NCBI GenBank assembly: GCA_019752245.1
Contig: JAIEMH010000387.1
Span: forward strand, 1-12,938
Direction of reading: 5' to 3'
DNA length: 12,938 nt
Origin: Flavobacteriaceae bacterium
GTDB taxonomy: Bacteria > Bacteroidota > Bacteroidia > Flavobacteriales > Flavobacteriaceae
Shown here: piece by piece, positions 1-6,302 of the stretch
Layout of the letters: each line of letters begins with the position of its first letter
Numbering within the stretch: position 1 is the stretch's first letter
The notes under the pieces: generated by a model
Databases searched by the model: none
Seen by the model: only the letters and a program-made list of their open reading frames with translations
Told to the model about the DNA's origin: nothing
Made by a program: the position numbers and the translations under genes

Positions 1-43
1 GTATAAAAGTATAAATAATAGTATACAATATCATTGATACAGA

Positions 44-107
44 GATAGATAGATGGATAGCTATATATAGATAGATAGATACGTTAGATATATATGGAGA
101 TAGATAG
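44..107. repeat. GATA-type simple sequence repeat next to the truncated herA end
   Basis: This stretch is built mostly from GATA/TAGA tetranucleotides (gatagatagatggatag, then atagatagatagata, then gatagatag), with short TATATA interruptions. It touches the stop codon of the HerA reading frame at 108-110. Such microsatellites are uncommon in bacterial DNA, and this one lies at the extreme edge of the window. It could be a real repeat insertion that ended the gene, or low-quality or chimeric sequence at a contig end. Bases 1-43 are AT-rich and show no gene. Confidence 0.8.
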
Positions 108-1517
108 TTACAGATTACATTTTACTTTCTTATTTAAAAATTGATGAGCTTCGTCAATAAACAAGACTAAAGGTTTCTCTTTAAAAGTGCCAATTCTAGA
201 TTTGTTTAGTAAATATTTACCAATAGCATTTGCTAAAATCTCTCTTGACTGAAAATTAAAAGGAACATTCTCAAATCCAATTCTTAATATACATTTAGTT
301 TCATCTTTAATGAAATTCTCAATCATTTCTATTATATCTACCTCATCAGCAATAGAATTGAAGCCAAACATTTTTTTGAAATCATTATCATTTATTGTAT
401 TATTAATTCTCATGATTAGACTTGTACTGTTTCCAAAATTTCTTCCATCTTGAAAAGTTTGCCAACGGTCACCATTTATTTGATAACATTCATTTACAAT
501 TTGTTGAGACAATTTATTTATATCAAAAAAACTAGAATTATCGTCTTCAATTTCAGTTTTATAAATATAATGTGCATTATTGTATGGTCTTGTTTCATTA
601 CCGCATTTAACAACGCAACCATTCTCAATTATTAAGTCTTTATTTTTTATTTTAAATGTTATTCTTTCTTCAGCTATCGAGTGCGGATACTTTTCCTTAT
701 CTCTTAGCATACAATGTGCAATTTTCAAAGATTTTATAGCTTCAAGTAAAATAGGTTGTTGTACCTGTCCTGATGGTCTAAACAAAACAAATAAGTCACC
801 AATAGTTAACTTTGAATAAGGGAAAAAAGATGAAGAAGCAATAACTGTTTTTGAAACTTTAGGATCTTCATCCAAGCTTGAATATTCTCCTGTGGCATCA
901 ATTAAAATAGACTTACTGTTATTAATTTTTAGTGCTTCTAAGAGTTTGCTAACAGTATAACTTTTTCCGCCTCCTGTTGTTCCAACTACTGCACAATGTC
1001 TTCCAAATATTGCTTGCTGTGATAATTGAACAATCGTTGATTTATCATAAGTAAGTCTTCCTAACTCAATTACTGGAGCTGTATCTTTATGTTCTTTTTT
1101 TACTCCAAAACCTTTGAAATATCCTTTTATAAATTCAGAAGAACAAATAAATACTTTTGCACCAATCATTGGTAAGGAATTTAATCCTTTGTCAATATTT
1201 GATGGTTCAAAAAGTTCAAAAGACAATAATATTTCTATTTTTCCAGTTGGATGAAATTCTTTTGTATTAAATGATTTCTCACTAAGTTCAAGTCGTTCTT
1301 TCTCAGGCAAAATTAATTCAAGGATTTTACCTAAGAAACCATATTTCTCACCTTCAATAACAACATAGTTTCCAACTAAACCACCTTTTAATTCTTCACC
1401 GTAAAAAGTAAAAGATTTCATCAACACAGAAGAAGGAAAATGAACTTTTACATATTGAGGTGTAACTTGATTTATGTATCCAATAAAATGGCTATGATTA
1501 AACGGATTATTACTCAT
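108..1517 (-). CDS. herA: HerA-family AAA+ ATPase/translocase of a SIR2-HerA defence pair, C-terminally truncated
   Basis: This is a HerA/FtsK-superfamily ATPase. Family members form hexameric rings that move along DNA; in SIR2-HerA (Nezha) systems the ring assembles with SIR2 and is needed for anti-phage activity. The N-terminal ~150 residues look like the HAS-barrel-type domain. Walker A is GTTGGGKS at residues 179-186, and Walker B is LVLFIDE at 450-456, followed by AHQFL. The ATG at 1517 overlaps the SIR2 stop in ATGAGTAA, which fixes the start and implies coupled translation. The product ends at residue 469, about 14 residues past the Walker B acids, so the later sensor and arginine-finger region and the C-terminal helical part of complete HerA proteins are absent. 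The frame ends exactly where a GATA repeat begins. As written it should not form a working ATPase ring. The family call is firm; whether the truncation is biological is not. Confidence 0.85.
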   Translation of the reverse strand: MSNNPFNHSHFIGYINQVTPQYVKVHFPSSVLMKSFTFYGEELKGGLVGNYVVIEGEKYGFLGKILELILPEKERLELSEKSFNTKEFHPTGKIEILLSFELFEPSNIDKGLNSLPMIGAKVFICSSEFIKGYFKGFGVKKEHKDTAPVIELGRLTYDKSTIVQLSQQAIFGRHCAVVGTTGGGKSYTVSKLLEALKINNSKSILIDATGEYSSLDEDPKVSKTVIASSSFFPYSKLTIGDLFVLFRPSGQVQQPILLEAIKSLKIAHCMLRDKEKYPHSIAEERITFKIKNKDLIIENGCVVKCGNETRPYNNAHYIYKTEIEDDNSSFFDINKLSQQIVNECYQINGDRWQTFQDGRNFGNSTSLIMRINNTINDNDFKKMFGFNSIADEVDIIEMIENFIKDETKCILRIGFENVPFNFQSREILANAIGKYLLNKSRIGTFKEKPLVLFIDEAHQFLNKKVKCNL

Positions 1518-2814
1518 GCTTTGAATTGTTTAAATTGAGAATAATCTTTTTTGCATCCTCTTGATTGTACGATTTTAAATCAGGATAATATTTAGCAAAG
1601 TCATCAAAGACTTCATCAACTAATACGATGTTATTATGAATTTTAGCTGCTTCAAAAATTGGATTAAATGACTTTGACCAATTATCAATTCCTTTGTTTA
1701 CAACCATTAATTGAAATCCCGGGTTTTGTTCTAAAGCTTCAACAATTGCGGTTACAATATGCTTATCGTTAAAACTAAAACCAATACAAATCAACAATGT
1801 ATTTTCATTCCTTACATTTTGTTGGAAACGTGACATCATTTCAAAATATGGCTGCTCATAAGAACTTTCATATTTACTATCTTTTGGATAAATCATTAAT
1901 GATTTATCAGGTTCATCTTTTTGAATAATTTGGTTTCCTTCATTTGTCCAATCAACAGAACCGTGTGGTTTATATAAATGAAATACTTTTTGAATGAAAT
2001 TGTCTTCTTCTTTTACACGACTTGAATTTCTTGAAACTATATCCAATTCAAAATTTCTACCACTGAAAGTTCTTGGATGTGAAAATGAGAAACCATCTAT
2101 AATAGTAAAATTCTTTTTTCTACCAGCTTGCTCAAATAAAGTGTCATAGTTTAATGTGAAAATTTTAGCTCTAGGAAGTGTTACTTTACGCTTTGTTATT
2201 TTTTCTATAAAAAGAGTATGCGGAGCATTTTCAGGTAATTTTAGAGTACAGTTTGTTTTTATAACTTCTTCTATTTTTTTTATTACATCTTCAATGACAA
2301 TTTTCTGTTTACCTTCAGCTGGTATATGCTCAACATAGTTTTTAGAAATATTAGCTAATGAAAGTAGCTTTTCCAAGTTTTTTACATACTGTTCTTCTTC
2401 TCCTTCATTTTTTATAATCTTATCATCATACTTTACTAATTCACAAAATCCGTGAAGTGTTTCTTCTGAAATAACTTCTTTTACATCATCCCAAAGTTGA
2501 GCTAATAATCTTCCTTTTCGTTCTTTAGTTTCTTCGCCAATTTGAATATCTTTTCCGATACCAACAGAAGAACCTGCACCAGTTAGTACTACTAAGTTTT
2601 CGAACTGATTATTCAAAAATTCCGCATATTTCTCTCTCTTTTTAGAAATGGCAAACTTTAATTTACCATCATGAGTTGTTCCTTCATCAAACTTATGCAA
2701 ATTACCATCAATATAAATATTGTAATCAATTGTTTCATTAACTCCTTCTTGATCTGATTTTATAATCTCTTTTTCAACTGATTTTTTGCCATTTATGTAT
2801 ATAAATTCTTTCAT
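1510..2814 (-). CDS. SIR2-family NADase-like defence protein (partner of HerA)
   Basis: The 434-residue protein has a SIR2 domain. Defensive SIR2 proteins break down NAD+ on phage infection, causing growth arrest or death; in SIR2-HerA complexes a nuclease activity has also been described. Visible motifs are GAGSS at residues 79-83 (nucleotide-binding loop), LNYDTLF with Asn222 and Asp224, KPHGS with the candidate catalytic His284, and GFSFND at 345-350, typical of this bacterial SIR2 clade. The first ~65 residues form an N-terminal extension, and a charged helical insert covers about 95-190. I place the start at the ATG at 2814 (MKEFIYING). An in-frame ATG 60 bases upstream would add a hydrophobic stretch (MFYTINLLKLVIYGLNLL) that does not fit a cytosolic SIR2. 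The herA gene follows with an 8-bp overlap, so the two form an operon. No key residue appears lost. Confidence 0.88.
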   Translation of the reverse strand: MKEFIYINGKKSVEKEIIKSDQEGVNETIDYNIYIDGNLHKFDEGTTHDGKLKFAISKKREKYAEFLNNQFENLVVLTGAGSSVGIGKDIQIGEETKERKGRLLAQLWDDVKEVISEETLHGFCELVKYDDKIIKNEGEEEQYVKNLEKLLSLANISKNYVEHIPAEGKQKIVIEDVIKKIEEVIKTNCTLKLPENAPHTLFIEKITKRKVTLPRAKIFTLNYDTLFEQAGRKKNFTIIDGFSFSHPRTFSGRNFELDIVSRNSSRVKEEDNFIQKVFHLYKPHGSVDWTNEGNQIIQKDEPDKSLMIYPKDSKYESSYEQPYFEMMSRFQQNVRNENTLLICIGFSFNDKHIVTAIVEALEQNPGFQLMVVNKGIDNWSKSFNPIFEAAKIHNNIVLVDEVFDDFAKYYPDLKSYNQEDAKKIILNLNNSKHE

Positions 2815-2817
2815 AAC

Positions 2818-2833
2818 GCTTAATAAATTAAGC
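2818..2833 (-). promoter_or_regulatory. Dyad immediately upstream of the SIR2 start codon
   Basis: GCTTAAT-AA-ATTAAGC is a perfect inverted repeat with 7-bp arms and a 2-nt spacer, ending three bases before the chosen ATG at 2814. In the transcript it would fold over the ribosome-entry region, or as DNA it could be a repressor site. No Shine-Dalgarno-like sequence is visible there. The role is inferred only from position and symmetry. Confidence 0.4.
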
Positions 2834-2895
2834 CCGTAAATTACTAATTTTAACAGATTTATTGTATAAAACATATCAAAAGTTATTAAAAGAAA

Positions 2896-3516
2896 TTATT
2901 TTTTAAAACAATAACATAGAAAACAACTTAGTTTATACAATTCTGTTAAATAGTTTGTATCGAATTCCAATTGTCCAATCTCAATAAATGCAATATCATT
3001 AGCAAAAGATTTTTCTCCAATTAGATGTTCAATGTGAACGTAAACTGCTTCTCGAAGTCTTGGGTTGTCTTTGTGGACAATATAGTTTTTGAGTAACACT
3101 TTTATTCCTAAATCGGTTGGTTTGTTTGGGTTTTCTAATGGGATGAAATACATTTCGCTTATTCGTAAAGTTATGCCGTAATATTCTAATGGTTTGTCGG
3201 TGCCGTTTTCGTATTTTTCAATATTCATCTCTGGTTGAAGGAACGCTGTTATTTTCCAACGCTCTACAACTGGAGCATGATGAACTAGTAGTTCTACTTC
3301 TTTGAATAGGTAAGGATTTCCGTTTGCGGTGATGATTAATTCTGCACCGTTTTTTTTGTTTTTAATGATGAGGTCTAGGTTTTTGTTGTATTGATGTAGT
3401 ATCTCGATTAGTTTGTCGAAATGGATTTTTAGTTGGTCTTTTGGTATTTCGTTTAGAAGAAGGAAAACGAAGTTGTTTTGTTGGAAGTAGTTCCAGAAGT
3501 TGGTTATTGTGTTCAT
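2896..3516 (-). CDS. Soluble hypothetical protein of unknown function
   Basis: I do not recognise this 206-residue protein with confidence. It has no signal peptide or membrane segment and looks like a mixed alpha/beta cytosolic protein. It contains a strand-like ELIITANGN stretch, then LFKEVELLVHHAPVVERW near residues 75-95. I start it at the ATG at 3516 (MNTITNFWNYF) because the upstream alternative at 3561 lies inside a degenerate acgcggat repeat and would add MRSICFIRV, which looks like read-through of non-coding DNA. The last residues (SCFLCYCFKK) are Cys-rich and unlike the rest, so the tail may be a recombination scar where the defence pair joins. It lies 63 bp after the ATPase gene and 81 bp before the SIR2 start, and could be an accessory of either module. 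Confidence 0.65.
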   Translation of the reverse strand: MNTITNFWNYFQQNNFVFLLLNEIPKDQLKIHFDKLIEILHQYNKNLDLIIKNKKNGAELIITANGNPYLFKEVELLVHHAPVVERWKITAFLQPEMNIEKYENGTDKPLEYYGITLRISEMYFIPLENPNKPTDLGIKVLLKNYIVHKDNPRLREAVYVHIEHLIGEKSFANDIAFIEIGQLEFDTNYLTELYKLSCFLCYCFKK

Positions 3517-3534
3517 ATTGTTTCTTGTTATTGG

Positions 3535-3580
3535 AACGCGGATGAAACAGATGCTTCGCAACGCGGATTTATACGGATTT
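3535..3580. repeat. Degenerate acgcggattt-type repeat between genes
   Basis: The 9-mer aacgcggat occurs at 3535-3543 and again at 3560-3568, followed by a related acggattt at 3573-3580 that touches the stop codon of the ATPase gene. The copies sit in the otherwise empty gap between the ATPase and the 206-residue protein. The unit resembles short dispersed intergenic repeats I recall from flavobacterial genomes, but that link is from memory and was not tested. Confidence 0.5.
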
Positions 3581-4245
3581 TATCTTTTGTCTTGAGCTGA
3601 TTTTTCAAATGCTATTAAATTTACCATCTCTCGTAATCGTGAGCGAACTCGATTGCCGTAATGTTTTTCAATTTCTGTGGCTGATAGGTTGGTGGTTATG
3701 TGAGTAAATAGTTTTTTTGAAATGAATAGATCATATCTGCTCAATAGAATTTCTGCCATGACATTGCATTCGTTACCAAAATATTTTAAGTTGTTTTCTG
3801 TTCCTAAATCGTCAAAGCAATAGGTTCTTGGTTCTGATTGGTATAGTTTGCCATTGCTGTATTTGTGGATTATTTGGTAGCCGTCCTGGATGAATTCAAA
3901 GCTGATATCGCGACATGGTTTTACGAAAAACTTATGTTCTGTTGCTGTTAGGTATTTCATTAAATTCATCAATGATGTTTTACCGCAGCCGATTGGTCCG
4001 GTTAGTAGAATTCCTTTGTTGAGGTTTATTCCATATTGAAAACATGTTGGTTCGTCTTTTAAGAAATACGCGATTAGTTTGTACACAATTGGATAATCGG
4101 TTTCAATGATTTTGAAATGATTGCCATATAGTTCAACTCCTTTATTTTCTAACCAAGTAATGACCTCATCATAGCTATAATGGCTCTGAATAGTCTTTGT
4201 TGGTTGTTGTGTTGAGTTGTTTTGCTCTGTTTGGTTGTTCTGCAT
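3580..4245 (-). CDS. DnaC/IstB-like AAA+ ATPase, probable helicase loader
   Basis: The 221-residue ATPase has Walker A GPIGCGKT at residues 83-90, Walker B YCFDDLG at 142-148, a sensor-1-like THITTN at 181-186, and a basic NRVRSRLRE stretch at 198-206 that can supply the arginine finger. Its size and motif order fit the DnaC/DnaI/IstB group. These proteins load replicative helicase or act as transposition helpers. Directly downstream of an initiator-like gene, the helicase-loader role is the better guess. The first ~18 residues are Gln/Asn/Thr-rich (MQNNQTEQNNSTQQP) and are encoded within the last 71 bases of the preceding gene. No later in-frame ATG precedes Walker A, so I keep the start at 4245. 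No transposase is nearby, which argues against an IstA/IstB element. Confidence 0.75.
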   Translation of the reverse strand: MQNNQTEQNNSTQQPTKTIQSHYSYDEVITWLENKGVELYGNHFKIIETDYPIVYKLIAYFLKDEPTCFQYGINLNKGILLTGPIGCGKTSLMNLMKYLTATEHKFFVKPCRDISFEFIQDGYQIIHKYSNGKLYQSEPRTYCFDDLGTENNLKYFGNECNVMAEILLSRYDLFISKKLFTHITTNLSATEIEKHYGNRVRSRLREMVNLIAFEKSAQDKR

Positions 4246-5008
4246 TTGAAATAAATTTTGGTGCGTTAATCATCCAATTTTGTGCTGCTGCTTGCCAATC
4301 GACCATTGGTGTTTTACCTCCGACTAACCAACCGACACTTTTGAAATAGTTGAAGAATTTTTGAGCTTCTTGTTCCGGAAAGTTATTTTCTTGGAAATAG
4401 ATTTTGACTTCTTCGATTGTTGGCTGTGACTTTTCTTCTTTTTCTTTTTTTGCGGAACTTTTTTCTTTTTCTTCATCATCGTTTTTTAAATCCAAATTAT
4501 TTATTTCTACAAAATTTTTTGAGTGCTTTTCCAAGTTTGAAACGTTTTTATCGTTTAAAATGTTTGTATTGTTTATATAGTTTATAGAAGGTACTACTGC
4601 TTGTTCAGTACCTGTTTCACTACTAGTACAAGACTTGTTCAAAGCTTGTTCAGAAACAAGTTCATTAAGTGGTTCATTTTTTGGTTTTCTTTCGGATTTT
4701 GGCAGCGGTTTTAAATCTTCTGAAAAGTTGAATAAAATGACATGACTTCCTTTGAATGGATTGTATGATGGTTCGTAATTGATATAACCCAAACTATGCA
4801 AGTTCTTCAGACATTTATGATAGGTTGCTTTGGAACTTATTTTACTTATTCGCATTACCTCATCGCGATTAATACTGATTGGATTTTTGAAACGATTGCA
4901 ATTCCAAAATTGAAACAATGCAATGTATAAACTTACGTGTGTTGGATTTAGCGTTTTATCAATGGCTACTTTTTCGAAGAAACCAGTTAAGTGTTTGATA
5001 TAATTCAT
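4175..5008 (-). CDS. Initiator-like winged-helix protein of a mobile element (lambda O / DnaD-like architecture)
   Basis: The 277-residue protein has three parts. Residues ~1-95 form a winged-helix-type DNA-binding domain (helices around VSLYIALFQFW and MRISKISSKATYHKCLKNL, then a strand pair GYINYEP...HVILFNF). Residues ~100-195 are a linker poor in order and rich in Asn, Lys and Glu. Residues ~197-250 form a compact C-terminal module (VKIYF...FFNYFKSVGW...DWQAAAQNW) like the end of phage replisome-organiser and Bacteroidota element proteins. That layout, with an ATPase gene overlapping downstream, fits a replication initiator with its helicase loader. The linker DNA carries tandem 9-mers and iteron-like repeats described separately. 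It starts 11 bp after the HTH gene, so the two are probably co-transcribed. A purely transcriptional regulator remains possible. Confidence 0.65.
   Translation of the reverse strand: MNYIKHLTGFFEKVAIDKTLNPTHVSLYIALFQFWNCNRFKNPISINRDEVMRISKISSKATYHKCLKNLHSLGYINYEPSYNPFKGSHVILFNFSEDLKPLPKSERKPKNEPLNELVSEQALNKSCTSSETGTEQAVVPSINYINNTNILNDKNVSNLEKHSKNFVEINNLDLKNDDEEKEKSSAKKEKEEKSQPTIEEVKIYFQENNFPEQEAQKFFNYFKSVGWLVGGKTPMVDWQAAAQNWMINAPKFISNAEQPNRAKQLNTTTNKDYSEPL
4544..4588 (-). repeat. Five tandem AT-rich 9-bp units inside the initiator gene
   Basis: Read on the minus strand the units are TCTATAAAC, TATATAAAC, AATACAAAC, ATTTTAAAC and GATAAAAAC, back to back. On the plus strand each starts with GTTT, at 4544, 4553, 4562, 4571 and 4580. 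They encode five xxN triplets with Asn always AAC. The array lies beside the GAACAAG repeats and continues into further AT-rich sequence down to about 4480. It could act as a DNA-unwinding element. A protein-level Asn repeat is the alternative. Confidence 0.6.
4599..4664 (-). other. Iteron-like GAACAAG repeats, candidate intragenic replication origin
   Basis: On the minus strand, CTGAACAAGC occurs twice (4599-4608 and 4644-4653), TTGAACAAGT once (4633-4642), and a related TGAACTTGTT at 4655-4664. The starts are spaced 34, 11 and 11 bases, close to whole helical turns. Two copies encode EQ while the middle copy is read in another frame as LNK, so a protein repeat does not explain them. A GGTACT...AGTACC dyad (4590-4612) brackets the first copy. 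Position within the initiator linker next to AT-rich 9-mers resembles lambda ori inside O. Function is inferred. Confidence 0.5.
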
Positions 5009-5019
5009 AATTGCTAAAA

Positions 5020-5307
5020 TTATTTGAACAGAGTAGGTAAAGCATTTACCTTATTTCCATTTAATAACTTATCAATATCTGAATTGTCATAATACATTAT
5101 GCCACCTATTTTGGTGTAGGTGAGTGTTCCGTTGATGCGGAGATTTTGCAAAGTACCTGGAGAAATGTTTAACAGTTTACGGACTTCATTGGATTTGAGC
5201 CACTGTTTTGTTTGTTGCGGTTTGGATTGAATGATTTCTTTTAAATCGTTCAAAAGAAGACTTCTGAATTCGTTTAAGTCTTCGCGTGTAATAACTTCGA
5301 TTGCCAT
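5020..5307 (-). CDS. Small excisionase-like HTH (MerR-type, HTH_17) DNA-binding protein
   Basis: This 95-residue protein has a short helical N-terminus and then the HTH_17/MerR-like fold at about residues 35-85: KQWLKSNEVRKLLNIS, GTLQNLRINGTL, the wing YTKIGGIMYY, and the closing helix NSDIDKLLNG. Proteins of this type in Bacteroidota elements include the Xis2c/Xis2d excision factors of CTnDOT, which bend DNA at att sites or regulate the excision operon. The next gene starts 11 bp after its stop. Upstream is a 113-bp stretch full of ACAA/TTGT dyads, and beyond that an rteC-like gene, matching the CTnDOT logic in which RteC activates the xis genes. No integrase is visible in the window, so excisionase is an inference; a plain transcription factor is possible. 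Confidence 0.8.
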   Translation of the reverse strand: MAIEVITREDLNEFRSLLLNDLKEIIQSKPQQTKQWLKSNEVRKLLNISPGTLQNLRINGTLTYTKIGGIMYYDNSDIDKLLNGNKVNALPTLFK

Positions 5308-5332
5308 AACGTATGTTTTAGATTGTTATGGC

Positions 5333-5411
5333 ACAAATTTGTAGTTTTTGAATAGTTTTAAATCACAAGTCAATCACAAGTTGTGATAGATTTTTATACA
5401 AAGTGTTGTAT
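5333..5411 (-). promoter_or_regulatory. Cluster of ACAA...TTGT dyads upstream of the HTH gene, candidate operator
   Basis: Three dyads share the same half-site: ACAAATTTGT (5333-5342), ATCACAAGTTGTGAT (5373-5387, 7-bp arms and 1-nt spacer) and ATACAA-agtg-TTGTAT (5396-5411). In addition ATCACAAG is directly repeated with an 11-bp period (5362-5369, 5373-5380). The cluster fills the gap between rteC and the HTH gene. The last dyad is not followed by a T-run on the coding strand, so it is not a convincing terminator for rteC. The best guess is a binding region for RteC or for the HTH protein itself. Confidence 0.5.
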
Positions 5412-5420
5412 TTATTGGTC

Positions 5421-6269
5421 TTAAAGTAAGTCGTCTGTGTTTTCCATCCGTTTTACTAATTTTTCTTTTAATGCGTTTAGGAATTTGGTTTGGTCAGATT
5501 TTCGCATTCTAATTTCAAGGAAAGCCCTGTGATACTGACCTAAATCGATGTTGAATATGTTTTCAAAATACTCCGCAATATCTTTCAAATCGGATGCTCC
5601 ATTATTAAACACACCTTCGGTATGCAAAGCATACAAAAGCTCTATTAATGCGACTTTAGAACCTGTCCAAGTTTGCTTTACCTTCGGGTTGACTTGTGAT
5701 TTTTCCTTTGTGTCTTTATTTTCCATCATCAACAATTTATCTTCGAGATAAACTTGGATTAAATCGTGCGCTAAAATCTTTGCTACTTTAAAATCGTGAG
5801 AGGTTGAAAATGTATGATCTGCTTCAAAATAAAAACTATCTAAAGCTAATTTTACATCGATTTTTCCTCGTAAAAAATATTTGTGATCTAAATAGCTGCT
5901 TCCTGTTCTGTAATATCTGTAGAAGTCTAAGTTACCATCAAAATATCTTTTAAGTTTATCTAATTCGTTATTAAGGTATCTTTTGATAATTCTTTCACCA
6001 CCATGCGGTTTCTTCGTTTCAATTTTGAATATAACGTTATAATAAATTAGTTTTGACGTAAATTTTGGCTTTACATTTTTAAAGAACTCTATTTCTTGTT
6101 GACTTGATTTATTTTTCTCTTTTTCAAATAATACTTTTAATTTTTGAAGTGATTTCAAAATAATATCTATAGCACTTTCACAACGCTTGATTGGGTCGTC
6201 TATTTCTAAATCAGTAAAATTTAACTGTTCGTTTAAATCTGTTAATAATTGGTTGATTTTTGGGTTCAA
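5421..6269 (-). CDS. rteC: RteC-family regulator of a conjugative-transposon-type element
   Basis: The 282-residue protein matches the RteC family. It has an N-terminal helical segment with LEIDDPIKRCESAIDII, a middle KPKFTSKLIYYNVIFKIE, and the C-terminal signature WTGSKVALIELLYALHTEGVFNNG (about 200-225), followed by FENIFNIDLGQYHRAFLEIRMRKSDQTKFL. In CTnDOT, RteC is a winged-helix activator that binds an inverted repeat upstream of the excision genes. Here a small HTH gene follows 113 bp downstream, with dyads between. The frame has no ATG near its start. The first usable codon is TTG at 6269, and the same frame runs back 10 more codons to the TAA that ends the multicopper oxidase. The N-terminus is therefore uncertain and may have been cut by a recombination junction. 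No rteA or rteB is present. Confidence 0.85.
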   Translation of the reverse strand: MNPKINQLLTDLNEQLNFTDLEIDDPIKRCESAIDIILKSLQKLKVLFEKEKNKSSQQEIEFFKNVKPKFTSKLIYYNVIFKIETKKPHGGERIIKRYLNNELDKLKRYFDGNLDFYRYYRTGSSYLDHKYFLRGKIDVKLALDSFYFEADHTFSTSHDFKVAKILAHDLIQVYLEDKLLMMENKDTKEKSQVNPKVKQTWTGSKVALIELLYALHTEGVFNNGASDLKDIAEYFENIFNIDLGQYHRAFLEIRMRKSDQTKFLNALKEKLVKRMENTDDLL

Positions 6270-6302
6270 TTTCTTTGGTATTAATTTTTGATTGAAACTT
6301 TT

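Noticed and set aside
2812..2837. Integron attC-like site near the SIR2 start
   Set aside because: The AACG and CGT flanks suggested it, but the core GTTRRRY/RYYYAAC boxes do not fit and there is no integrase or cassette array.
3580..5008. IS21-type istA/istB insertion sequence
   Set aside because: The ATPase resembles IstB, but the gene before it lacks an integrase-type DDE domain and looks like a winged-helix initiator. No terminal inverted repeats were seen.
5396..5411. Rho-independent terminator after rteC
   Set aside because: The stem is only 6 AT-rich pairs and is followed by A-residues, not a T-run, on the coding strand. It shares half-sites with neighbouring dyads and fits a binding site better.
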